From an uncultured Saprospiraceae bacterium (lineage in GTDB: Bacteria; Bacteroidota; Bacteroidia; Chitinophagales; Saprospiraceae): a stretch of 42,214 nt of DNA. The DNA lies in NCBI GenBank assembly GCA_938007965.1, contig CALLMH010000022.1, positions 1 to 42,214 of the forward strand, in the 5' to 3' direction. How positions within the stretch are numbered: the stretch's first letter is position 1; the number at the start of each line of letters is the position of its first letter. Of this stretch, positions 28,240 through 35,355 are shown piece after piece. Made by a program: the position numbers and the translations under genes. The notes beneath the pieces were generated by a model. The model made no database searches, was not told where the DNA came from, and saw nothing but the letters and a program-made list of their open reading frames with translations.

Positions 28240-29127
28240 ATGCACAAATCAGGATTTATAAACATCATCGGAAAACCTAACGTAGGAAAGTCTACACTGA
28301 TGAATAGTCTCTTAGGGGAAAAAATGTCTATCATCACTAGTAAACCACAAACCACGAGACATAGAATCCTTGGAATATATAATGATGAGAATACACAAAT
28401 TATATTTTCTGATACTCCAGGACTTATAGAAGACCCATCATATGGGATGCATGACAGTATGAATAAATTTGCATATTCTAGTTTTGAAGATGCGGATGTG
28501 TTGTTATTTGTACTCGATCTATTCGAAGATTATGAGGGAGATGAAAAAGTCATAAAACTGCTCCGAAAAGCAACGGTTCCAAAATATCTAATCATCAATA
28601 AGATTGATCTTGACAAAGAGGATAAACTGGCAAACCTAAAATCAAAATGGGCAGATATAATTTCTTTCGACAAGATATTTGAAATCTCTGCGCTAAATAA
28701 GGTAGGACTAGAAGAGGTGATGACAGCGATTATCTCAGAGCTGAAAGAAGGACCGGCGTATTATCCGAAAGATCAACTGAGTGATAAATCAGTACGGTTT
28801 TTTGTAAGTGAGATAGTAAGGGAGTGTATCCTTACTCAATACAAACAAGAAGTTCCTTACTCATGCGAAGTGATTATCGATGAGTATAAAGAGTCCGAAA
28901 AAAACGGGAAACCATTTGCACATATATACGGTACGATATACGTTTCCCGGAAGACCCAAAAGGGGATACTTATCGGCAAAGGAGGTTCCGCTATCAAAAA
29001 ACTCGGGACGGACTCAAGGATGAAAATAGAAGCTTTCGTAGACCATCCTGTATACTTAGAGATGAACGTAAAAGTAAGAGAAGGTTGGAGAGATGATGAG
29101 CGCCAGCTTAAGCATTTCGGGTATTAA
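28240..29127 (+). CDS. era: GTPase Era
   Basis: Binds 16S rRNA near its 3' end and helps mature the 30S subunit. The 295-aa protein starts MHKSGFINIIGKPNVGKSTL (G1), then TTRHRILGI (G2), SDTPGLIEDP (G3), NKIDL (G4) and SALNKVGLEE (G5). The C-terminal KH domain holds GKGGSAIKKLGTDSR near 246-260. Length and order are standard. It ends 2 bp from the convergent VTC gene with no terminator between them, so transcripts from the two sides should run into each other. Confidence 0.98.
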   Translation: MHKSGFINIIGKPNVGKSTLMNSLLGEKMSIITSKPQTTRHRILGIYNDENTQIIFSDTPGLIEDPSYGMHDSMNKFAYSSFEDADVLLFVLDLFEDYEGDEKVIKLLRKATVPKYLIINKIDLDKEDKLANLKSKWADIISFDKIFEISALNKVGLEEVMTAIISELKEGPAYYPKDQLSDKSVRFFVSEIVRECILTQYKQEVPYSCEVIIDEYKESEKNGKPFAHIYGTIYVSRKTQKGILIGKGGSAIKKLGTDSRMKIEAFVDHPVYLEMNVKVREGWRDDERQLKHFGY

Positions 29128-29129
29128 TA

Positions 29130-29762
29130 CTACCCCCAATAATTCATCATTCCTGATACAAACTTAGAATTCTTGGTCAGTCTATACTTTATGGATTGGA
29201 GTATATCCTGTATTTCTTCTTCGATATCTTGATCGTATTTTACTTCTAATATGATCGCTTCATCATAGACAGGAAATGGATCGACTTGAAAGTTATTAAC
29301 TCCTCTATATTGTAAATTTCTATCTATAGTGATACGTACACCCTCATCGTATGAGACTAGGTAAGTCCGTAGATATCGAATCATCACTACGGGTTCTACA
29401 TTTATGTCCTTGAGCATATCGATATTTAGCGTCGTCCTTATGTTCATCGGAGAGAGTGATGTAGATTGTAATTTTTGGAGATTTTTATATCCGAGTAGGT
29501 TTGATTTTACTTTTTCCTCTAGTATAGGATTGCTGATATCGTCAAAGTCTTCCCCATACCATCGCAATCGATATTTACTTCTGTCGGATACACCTGATAG
29601 ATTCTCCCTTAGAGCTCCATAGTTAGGATTGTCCAAGTATATACTATTGACCCAGCGGTCAGGATAGGCAGAGTGGAATGCTCCTCTTATGTTCATCACT
29701 TCTTGGAGTACCTGAAGGTAATGTTGATTATCTATTCGATATTTTCTTTCATATCGCATCAT
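29130..29762 (-). CDS. VTC-domain polyphosphate polymerase-like protein
   Basis: A 210-aa cytoplasmic protein, last in the four-gene minus-strand unit. It fits the VTC tunnel fold, which in yeast Vtc4 polymerises polyphosphate from ATP. Expected charged tunnel residues are present: R3, E5 and K7 (RYERKYRI), R65 and R67 (KYRLRWYG), E83, K84 and K86 (LEEKVKSN), R129 and R132 (MIRYLRTYLV), R143 (EGVRITIDRNL), E173 and K175 (ILEVKYD), and lysines near 197-200. It lacks the SPX and membrane domains of eukaryotic VTC. Its ATG overlaps the CotH stop by 4 bp (ATGA). Activity is unproven; a nucleotide or triphosphate role is also possible. Confidence 0.88.
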   Translation of the reverse strand: MMRYERKYRIDNQHYLQVLQEVMNIRGAFHSAYPDRWVNSIYLDNPNYGALRENLSGVSDRSKYRLRWYGEDFDDISNPILEEKVKSNLLGYKNLQKLQSTSLSPMNIRTTLNIDMLKDINVEPVVMIRYLRTYLVSYDEGVRITIDRNLQYRGVNNFQVDPFPVYDEAIILEVKYDQDIEEEIQDILQSIKYRLTKNSKFVSGMMNYWG

Positions 29763-32629
29763 TTAGTCTTTTTTTGAATTCCATTGATTTTCAGTAGGAC
29801 ACCTGGTTCTGCCATATATTTGATGCTATTTGCTTCTTTTGCATTAGAGATGATTACTCTCGTAGCTGGTTTTTCGGTACCCGTTACTTCGATATCTCTC
29901 TTGTTTGTGATGCCATTGTATTCATTTATTACGAGTTCACTACTTCCAGCTACTTTTAGTGAATGAATAGATTCTTTTACTGAGAGGTTTGTGATGTTAG
30001 ACATTGCCATCAGATCGAGATCTAGGCACCAGCCCAGTAATCCAGTAGCCTCCATATTTTTTATGGTAGATCGACCACCTTTCTGGACGAGCCCTTTACC
30101 GCCATAGTTATTAATCTGAAGCTTATCGAATCTACCGTTAGAGAATATAGAGCGGATAGCATCTCCCGCATTATTTTGAAAGGTATTATCAACCAAGTGA
30201 TACTTAGCGTTGCTAAGGATCAGATCTACTTCAGCATCGTTATTTTTCCATACACAATTCGAAAAGGAAACAGCTGATTTATCAATGTTGATGCTTGCTG
30301 GCAAATTAACTGCCCCTACCGCATAATTGCCCAAGTTAGAAAAAGAGCAATACGCAAACTGACTTTCTGCTTCGCTTTCAGTGATTAGTATGCCCTGGCC
30401 GCTCGATTTTGTGCCAGAAAATAAGACAGGTAAGCTAGGGGTTCCCAGTGCTAGTAATTTACCTTTTACGGTGATAGAACCTCCTCTTTCGAATGTTACT
30501 ACCGTACCCTTTGGTATCTCTAGTGTGTTTCCTTTTTCTACGACATAAGGTCTATTTATATTCCATTTTGGAGACTTTATGATATGAGACGTTCCATAAG
30601 TCTCCACTTCTGGATGATAAGAAATAGGTACAAAGAGAGATTGCTGTGTCTTGATATTGATCTCTGGTGGTATATCATTGTTTATTTCATGATAAAAAAC
30701 AGAATCCAACCCTAGCGTTTGATAAAGAATGGTTGTTGGTTTTTGACGGACAGGTATATTATGTGAAACAACAGGAGAATCAGGAGAATATGCATTGATT
30801 AAGATCGGATTCTTCAGATTTATAGTAGAATTTTCTGTTTTATAACCGATTACCTTCAAGGGAAAATAGTGAAATCCCTGTACTACAACACTTGATTTAT
30901 CTTGAGGTCTATATGACTTAAGAGATACATTGGGCATTGGATATATCTTGGCTCTAGTATATTCAGCTTTACGGAACTGATGTTTCAGGTCGTAGGTATA
31001 ATTGGCATATTCGGGATCTGTTTTGATAAAATCAATTCGGCTTTGTATTTGTTCTTCGAGTCGATGCTGTACTTTATCTAAGTATTCTGGCGAAGAATAT
31101 CTCTCTAAGTGATACATATAAAGTGTGTAAAAACCCAGATCACCAAAGAGTCTTCTCATATAGCCGTAGCCGTCTCTTGAGCGTTCCACTATATTTTCTC
31201 CGTTTTCCCACTGACCTATTGGCCTCCAATTTTCATTTACGTTGGGCATATGATCGCCGTAGAAGTCATATCCTATGGGCTCCATTAGACCAGTAGTCGG
31301 ATTGATATAAAATCGGATATTGGTCATCAACTGAGCATGCAGTCCATGACCAATCTCCATCAATGCATAATACCTTGCCATCTTATCTATATCGAACACT
31401 TCGTCTACTTCTTTACGACCACCTAGATAATCATTTAGCTGACTATGACCGTAATGGTATAGTTTCATAAATTGTGGATCACCCTGATTTTCTTTATTGA
31501 AAAGTTCGATCTGAGAGGATTCTGCCCATTCATAATCTGTTAATTTTCCTTGTACATTATCCCAATACCCTTCGTCATTATGTCTCAATATCGGACTGAC
31601 AAGTTTCTTGTTTTCGGTAAGGAAGTGATTGTCGAAGTGCTGCTCGTAGGCGTATACTCCTATGTTTTTATCATTGAGTACGAACTGCATAAAATCATAT
31701 TGCGGAGAGATGATCCCTTCACTTCTCATTATCTGGTGCATAGTCCACTCAGCAAGATGAGACCTAGCCTTACTATTGTGAATAGAAAAAACCTTCATGC
31801 CTTTCCACGAGCCGTTACCATCCAACATAATCCTGAATGACCACTTATCAGACCTGAGATGATCTAGCAAATCTCCCTTGAGCCGAGTAAGACAGCTGTA
31901 TTCTTTATCGTCCACTTTTATATCTGCTTCTACCAGATCTTCTTTGGATGAAAAAAGAAGCCCCCTTTTTTTTGCCTCTTCTCTTTTTTTCTTGATTTTC
32001 TTGAAGTTTAGGCTATTGATCTGTAGCGCTAGAGTGGGGAAGTCTTCTCTCGAAGTAAGCTCACGGTCTGTTTTTTGGAACTCTATACTTATATCATCAT
32101 AATACGCTGGTCCAGCGCCTTCTGCCATAGTAGGGTATATCTTCCATACAGCACCGTCGGCATCAGCTGGTATGACATAGTATGTGCTATACGTCTTCCA
32201 AGCCGTATCTCCGCCCGAAGACATCACTTCTTGATGGTAGTGGTTTTTATCTGATGAAAATATGAGTTTTGATTTCGAACTTTTGGTTGATTTCACATTT
32301 AGACTGACATATAGGGTGTCATTTGGACGAAGATGATCGAGTGATACGGTAGGACCATATCGCTTATCTCCTTCACATCTACACGAAGCACTTCCATTAG
32401 CATATACTTTGGTGTCTTGCACACAGTTAGTCGTGAATATTGATCCGTTGGATTGGAATTTGCCTCCGCTATATTGTTCTGCACCACAAAAAATTGTGGA
32501 GTCACTATTCCTGATTTGTGGCCAGTATTGGTATGCGAAGAAGGTGACTACGCTAAGTGCCATCAATATAAAAGTCCATGCGACGAACTTTCTATATCCC
32601 CTTTTAGATTTTTGTGTTGATATTCTCAT
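29759..32629 (-). CDS. membrane-anchored CotH kinase-like protein with C-terminal beta-helix
   Basis: A 956-aa protein. Residues ~14-36 (FVAWTFILMALSVVTFFAYQYW) form an N-terminal membrane anchor. Residues ~45-190 look like a jelly-roll, carbohydrate-binding-like domain, with Cys pairs. CotH, an atypical protein kinase fold known from Bacillus spore coat, spans ~240-560: LKGDLLDHLRSDKWSFRIML, VYAYEQHFDNHF, DIDKMARYYALMEIGHG, NIRFYINPTTG and the metal-site-like PIGYDFYGD (452-459). Residues ~725-930 form a right-handed parallel beta-helix (GSITVKGKLLALGTPSLPVL and repeats). The bulk should face the periplasm or surface. Both ends overlap neighbours by 4 bp. Confidence 0.88.
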   Translation of the reverse strand: MRISTQKSKRGYRKFVAWTFILMALSVVTFFAYQYWPQIRNSDSTIFCGAEQYSGGKFQSNGSIFTTNCVQDTKVYANGSASCRCEGDKRYGPTVSLDHLRPNDTLYVSLNVKSTKSSKSKLIFSSDKNHYHQEVMSSGGDTAWKTYSTYYVIPADADGAVWKIYPTMAEGAGPAYYDDISIEFQKTDRELTSREDFPTLALQINSLNFKKIKKKREEAKKRGLLFSSKEDLVEADIKVDDKEYSCLTRLKGDLLDHLRSDKWSFRIMLDGNGSWKGMKVFSIHNSKARSHLAEWTMHQIMRSEGIISPQYDFMQFVLNDKNIGVYAYEQHFDNHFLTENKKLVSPILRHNDEGYWDNVQGKLTDYEWAESSQIELFNKENQGDPQFMKLYHYGHSQLNDYLGGRKEVDEVFDIDKMARYYALMEIGHGLHAQLMTNIRFYINPTTGLMEPIGYDFYGDHMPNVNENWRPIGQWENGENIVERSRDGYGYMRRLFGDLGFYTLYMYHLERYSSPEYLDKVQHRLEEQIQSRIDFIKTDPEYANYTYDLKHQFRKAEYTRAKIYPMPNVSLKSYRPQDKSSVVVQGFHYFPLKVIGYKTENSTINLKNPILINAYSPDSPVVSHNIPVRQKPTTILYQTLGLDSVFYHEINNDIPPEINIKTQQSLFVPISYHPEVETYGTSHIIKSPKWNINRPYVVEKGNTLEIPKGTVVTFERGGSITVKGKLLALGTPSLPVLFSGTKSSGQGILITESEAESQFAYCSFSNLGNYAVGAVNLPASINIDKSAVSFSNCVWKNNDAEVDLILSNAKYHLVDNTFQNNAGDAIRSIFSNGRFDKLQINNYGGKGLVQKGGRSTIKNMEATGLLGWCLDLDLMAMSNITNLSVKESIHSLKVAGSSELVINEYNGITNKRDIEVTGTEKPATRVIISNAKEANSIKYMAEPGVLLKINGIQKKTK

Positions 32630-33504
32630 TTTTTAAATAATAATAGAATGACAGCGATTCCTATGATGATGGATAAGATGATCCACATTCTATATTTGTA
32701 TAAGCGAGATGACCAACTTCTGTCAATCATTTGCTTCATTTTATTGTATTTTGGTGTTTGGTCCTGATATAGTGAGGGGAAAGCGGCTAGCAGACCATTC
32801 CTCAAGTTCTCATTGAACCTTTCCATTTTCATTTTATCCTCTGCATTACTCTTTGTATATCTTATCTCGTTCAGTTCTAATTCCATCTCTGTATATTTTT
32901 GAAATGGAAATACAAGATTAGTCACCTCATCTAATGTAATTGTAGCTAGGGAAGCGATACTGTCAGTTATATATATTCTACTTCTAGTTTGTCTCAGAGA
33001 TACTTCTTTTCTCATTTTTAGCGACTCTGTATTAAATTTGGCCAATTGATAATTCAGATTACTGCGATCTTTTTTCTTTATGTATTTCAGCAGTTGGTGT
33101 CGTGCGTAGACATCATTTTTGTCTTTTGATTTTTTGGTTTCATATTTTATTTCTGTTCTTGCTACTCCATCTGTCAATAAAGGAGTTTTAAGCTGTATCA
33201 ATTGTTTTATCAATGTATCTTTCACATATCTTGATCGGTATCTCAGCCCTACTTTTTGGTTATACAGGCTCAAGTCTTCATCGTCAAAATAGATATCTAT
33301 GAAATCTTCTACGGATATGTCAGTTTTCAGTTTATAATTACTTTTTAGCTTCGACAAGAATTCGTGGCTTTGTAGGTATTGCCAAAGTAAACCTGCCTCT
33401 TCGTTTGGAATTCCGAGTTTGTATTCACTTTCTACCCTTTCTGCGGATTGTGCATCAAGACCGACAGTAGCAAAAAGAAGAGCAAAAACAAGGAATCTTA
33501 TCAT
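32626..33504 (-). CDS. exported CYTH/tunnel-fold protein with C-terminal membrane anchor
   Basis: A 292-aa protein. Residues 1-18 are a signal peptide (MIRFLVFALLFATVGLDA). The mature chain opens VESEYKLGI, containing the ExExK signature (E25, E27, K29) of CYTH/triphosphate tunnel metalloenzymes. Later pieces fit the same fold: DIYFDDEDLSLYNQKVGLRY then RSR, LIQLKTPLLTDGVARTEIK, ATITLDEVTNLV and YTEMELELNE. The end (MWIILSIIIGIAVILLLFKK) is a membrane anchor, leaving the tunnel domain in the periplasm. Family members bind triphosphates or polyphosphate. It overlaps both neighbours by 4 bp. Activity is unknown. Confidence 0.75.
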   Translation of the reverse strand: MIRFLVFALLFATVGLDAQSAERVESEYKLGIPNEEAGLLWQYLQSHEFLSKLKSNYKLKTDISVEDFIDIYFDDEDLSLYNQKVGLRYRSRYVKDTLIKQLIQLKTPLLTDGVARTEIKYETKKSKDKNDVYARHQLLKYIKKKDRSNLNYQLAKFNTESLKMRKEVSLRQTRSRIYITDSIASLATITLDEVTNLVFPFQKYTEMELELNEIRYTKSNAEDKMKMERFNENLRNGLLAAFPSLYQDQTPKYNKMKQMIDRSWSSRLYKYRMWIILSIIIGIAVILLLFKK

Positions 33505-34178
33505 CCGGCAACAGTACTATTATCCACAAACGAGATTTCCATACTAGGAGAAAGAGCCAGAAGTTGATCCTTTACAGCGATCAAATTGTCAAAGTTTTCT
33601 GATTCTAGAGCATATGACAGATACATCTTTTCATTGTTTTGGCTCATTCTTTTTAAATCTACAATTTTCATATTGTAAGAAAGTATGGCATTGATCTCCT
33701 CTACCTCTATGGGATCAGATGTTATCGCAAGTTGCATTTGGTTTCTTCTCATATTTCCATTCGAGCCAGAAAGTTTGCTTTTTATGATTAAGATACTCAT
33801 GATCAAGAGGAAGGCTACTATAGTGATCGCGGCTTGATCTGCTCCCATACCAAGTCCTATCGCTATCACCAAAAAGAGATAGATCAGCTCTTCTGGTTCC
33901 TTGATCGCCGCTCTAAATCTTACTATCGATAGCGCACCCACCAGGCCTAATGATAGAGCGATCGATGATTTCACTATTGTGATGATTAACATAGTAGTCA
34001 GCGCCAAGAGGATAAAATTATTGGCAAATTGACTCCTGTTACTGACACTGCGGCCATATTTTTTATAGTAAATAGACACCAACCAAGATAATAAAGCTCC
34101 GATAAGAGCATTAAGCAAAAACTGACTAAGATCAATGGCTTCTAGTGAATAGTCGTGGAGTAAGTTTTTAAAATCCAT
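33501..34178 (-). CDS. DUF4956 integral membrane protein
   Basis: A 225-aa inner-membrane protein, first gene of the CYTH-CotH-VTC unit. About five hydrophobic segments lie at ~19-37, 51-69, 71-86, 98-111 and 115-133, and a soluble ferredoxin-like C-terminal domain follows (~145-225). The hallmark of DUF4956 is GLVGALSIVRFRAAIKEPEE at 78-97. The family's function is unknown, but its members are repeatedly found beside VTC-domain and CotH genes. Its stop overlaps the next start by 4 bp. A channel or assembly role for the polymer-handling partners is inference. Confidence 0.9.
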   Translation of the reverse strand: MDFKNLLHDYSLEAIDLSQFLLNALIGALLSWLVSIYYKKYGRSVSNRSQFANNFILLALTTMLIITIVKSSIALSLGLVGALSIVRFRAAIKEPEELIYLFLVIAIGLGMGADQAAITIVAFLLIMSILIIKSKLSGSNGNMRRNQMQLAITSDPIEVEEINAILSYNMKIVDLKRMSQNNEKMYLSYALESENFDNLIAVKDQLLALSPSMEISFVDNSTVAG

Positions 34179-34198
34179 TTGTTTTTATGTTGAGAGCC

Positions 34199-34206
34199 CA
34201 AAGTTA
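34199..34206 (-). promoter_or_regulatory. candidate -7 element for the DUF4956-CYTH-CotH-VTC operon
   Basis: On the minus strand the sequence is TAACTTTG, matching TAnnTTTG and lying 20 bp upstream of the DUF4956 start. The -33 region is weak. The whole divergent spacer is about 130 bp if the downstream DUF2480 gene starts at 34310. Confidence 0.45.
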
Positions 34207-34253
34207 ATTTATTTTTCAGTTCTCTTCGCTATAGATAACGATGAGCATTTTAC

Positions 34254-34261
34254 CTATTTTT
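34254..34261 (+). promoter_or_regulatory. candidate -7 element for the DUF2480 gene
   Basis: TATTTTTG fits TAnnTTTG and would start transcription near 34268. This lies inside the longest reading of the DUF2480 frame, which argues that the true start is the ATG at 34310. Confidence 0.35.
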
Positions 34262-34309
34262 GCTGGATTAAATAAAAAGAACGACATTCACCCTCCTAAC
34301 TGGATAGAA

Positions 34310-34819
34310 ATGGCAGAAAAATTAATAAATAGAGTTGCTCAAAGTGGCATTATTACGATCAACCTAGAACACTACTACCCGGAGCAAGATATTGTGCAAT
34401 TCGATTTGAAGGACTATTTATATATGGAGATAATCCTAAAAGAGAAAGATTTCCGAACCGCTTTGAAGGATATTGATTGGACAATTTATAAGGACAAAGT
34501 ACTTCTTGTTTTTTGTAGCAATGACGCTATCATACCATTGTGGGCTTATATGTTGGTCGCATCTTATGCCGAAGGTCATGCGCAAGAGACGTATGCAGGA
34601 AACCTTGACGCATACCTTACACATTATTATCAAAACGTGATAGAAAGAATGGACTTAACAGCATATTCTGATAAACGGATCGTGATAAAAGGGTGCAGCA
34701 GTAGGCCTGTACCAGCAGGAGCATATCAATACTTAACTAGAAAACTAAAACCTACGGCACTTAGTATAATGTTCGGAGAGCCGTGTAGTATGGTGCCGAT
34801 ATATAAAAAACCCAAATAG
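34310..34819 (+). CDS. DUF2480 family protein
   Basis: A 169-aa soluble protein of unknown function found in Bacteroidota. Family-type blocks are KLINRVAQSGIITINLE at the N-terminus, KEKDFRTALKDIDWTIYKDK, VFCSNDAIIPLWAYMLVASY, IVIKGCSSRPVPAGAYQYL and the closing MFGEPCSMVPIYK. The conserved Cys residues in CSNDA, GCS and EPCS could bind metal, as an inference. An in-frame ATG at 34241 would add 23 residues; I prefer 34310 because the family begins near INRVA and a -7 element lies between the two. Confidence 0.9.
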   Translation: MAEKLINRVAQSGIITINLEHYYPEQDIVQFDLKDYLYMEIILKEKDFRTALKDIDWTIYKDKVLLVFCSNDAIIPLWAYMLVASYAEGHAQETYAGNLDAYLTHYYQNVIERMDLTAYSDKRIVIKGCSSRPVPAGAYQYLTRKLKPTALSIMFGEPCSMVPIYKKPK

Positions 34820-34854
34820 CAAATAAAAATTGTTGAAAATAAATATTCTTTTGC

Positions 34855-34884
34855 TTGCTATTTAATATCTAATGATTACATTTG
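34855..34884 (+). promoter_or_regulatory. promoter of tRNA-Val
   Basis: TTG at 34855-34857, a 19-nt spacer and TACATTTG at 34877-34884. The -7 element runs straight into GCACTCGCTT, giving the 13-base block TTTGCACTCGCTT that is repeated identically before tRNA-Gln. Confidence 0.75.
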
Positions 34885-34921
34885 CACTCGCTTTTGAAGA
34901 AAAGCATAATTTTTTAAAAAG

Positions 34922-34996
34922 GGGTGATTAGCTCAGTTGGTTCAGAGCACCTGGTTTACACCCAGGGGGTCGGGAGTTCGAGTCTCTCATCGCCCA
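34922..34996 (+). tRNA. tRNA-Val (anticodon TAC)
   Basis: A full cloverleaf: acceptor GGGTGAT/ATCGCCC, D stem GCTC/GAGC, anticodon stem CCTGG/CCAGG around TTTACAC with anticodon TAC, T arm GGGAG-TTCGAGT-CTCTC, and discriminator A at 34996. No CCA is encoded. It is a single gene with its own promoter and terminator. Confidence 0.97.
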
Positions 34997-35002
34997 CTAT
35001 AG

Positions 35003-35036
35003 AAGCTTTCAGATTAATTTCTGGAAGCTTTTTTTT
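35003..35036 (+). terminator. intrinsic terminator after tRNA-Val
   Basis: An 11-bp stem (AAGCTTTCAGA with TCTGGAAGCTT, one T-G pair) around a 6-nt loop, followed by a run of eight T. Confidence 0.92.
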
Positions 35037-35137
35037 ATGCTCGTACTATTCATGAAGAATAATATTATTATCATTTTATATTTTTTGATTCTGTGAAAAG
35101 TACTACATATTAAAATTTTTCCAATAGGATAAAATAT

Positions 35138-35145
35138 TATCTTTG
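35138..35145 (+). promoter_or_regulatory. -7 element of the metG promoter
   Basis: TATCTTTG matches TAnnTTTG. Transcription near 35152 would leave a leader of about 200 nt before metG. The -33 region is only a T-rich run. Confidence 0.5.
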
Positions 35146-35185
35146 CTGTTTTTCTAAAATGCCATAACTAACGGACCATTAAATT

Positions 35186-35263
35186 ATGAGTACCAAAGAG
35201 ATAGCTTTATGGATCAGAAGAAATAATAAAAGTCGTTGTTTGATCACTGTTAACCTTAAATAA
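35186..35263 (+). CDS. possible 25-aa leader ORF upstream of metG
   Basis: An ATG...TAA frame encodes MSTKEIALWIRRNNKSRCLI followed by TVNLK. It lies inside the probable metG leader and its stop codon falls within a 20-bp palindrome at 35255-35274. It has no run of Met codons, so classical attenuation by methionine is not indicated. It may be a chance frame. Confidence 0.25.
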   Translation: MSTKEIALWIRRNNKSRCLITVNLK

Positions 35264-35274
35264 GATTATTTAAG
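35255..35274. promoter_or_regulatory. 20-bp near-perfect palindrome in the metG leader
   Basis: CTTAAATAA and TTATTTAAG flank GA. As DNA it could be an operator; as RNA it folds to a short AT-rich hairpin. No T-run follows, so it is not a terminator. It overlaps the stop of the 25-codon leader ORF. Confidence 0.45.
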
Positions 35275-35355
35275 TACCAGTAATTGAGCTCAAATGCCTG
35301 AGAAAATGATTCGATATAAATCGTTGATCATTGGAGGATATAAAATTTTAAACAA

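Noticed and set aside
34922-34996. tRNA-Val as an integration site for a mobile element
   Set aside because: No integrase gene and no duplicated tRNA 3' end are present in the following sequence, which continues into metG.
35333-35337. GGAGG as the metG ribosome binding site
   Set aside because: It lies 18 nt before the ATG, too far for a normal Shine-Dalgarno, and most starts in this window show none.
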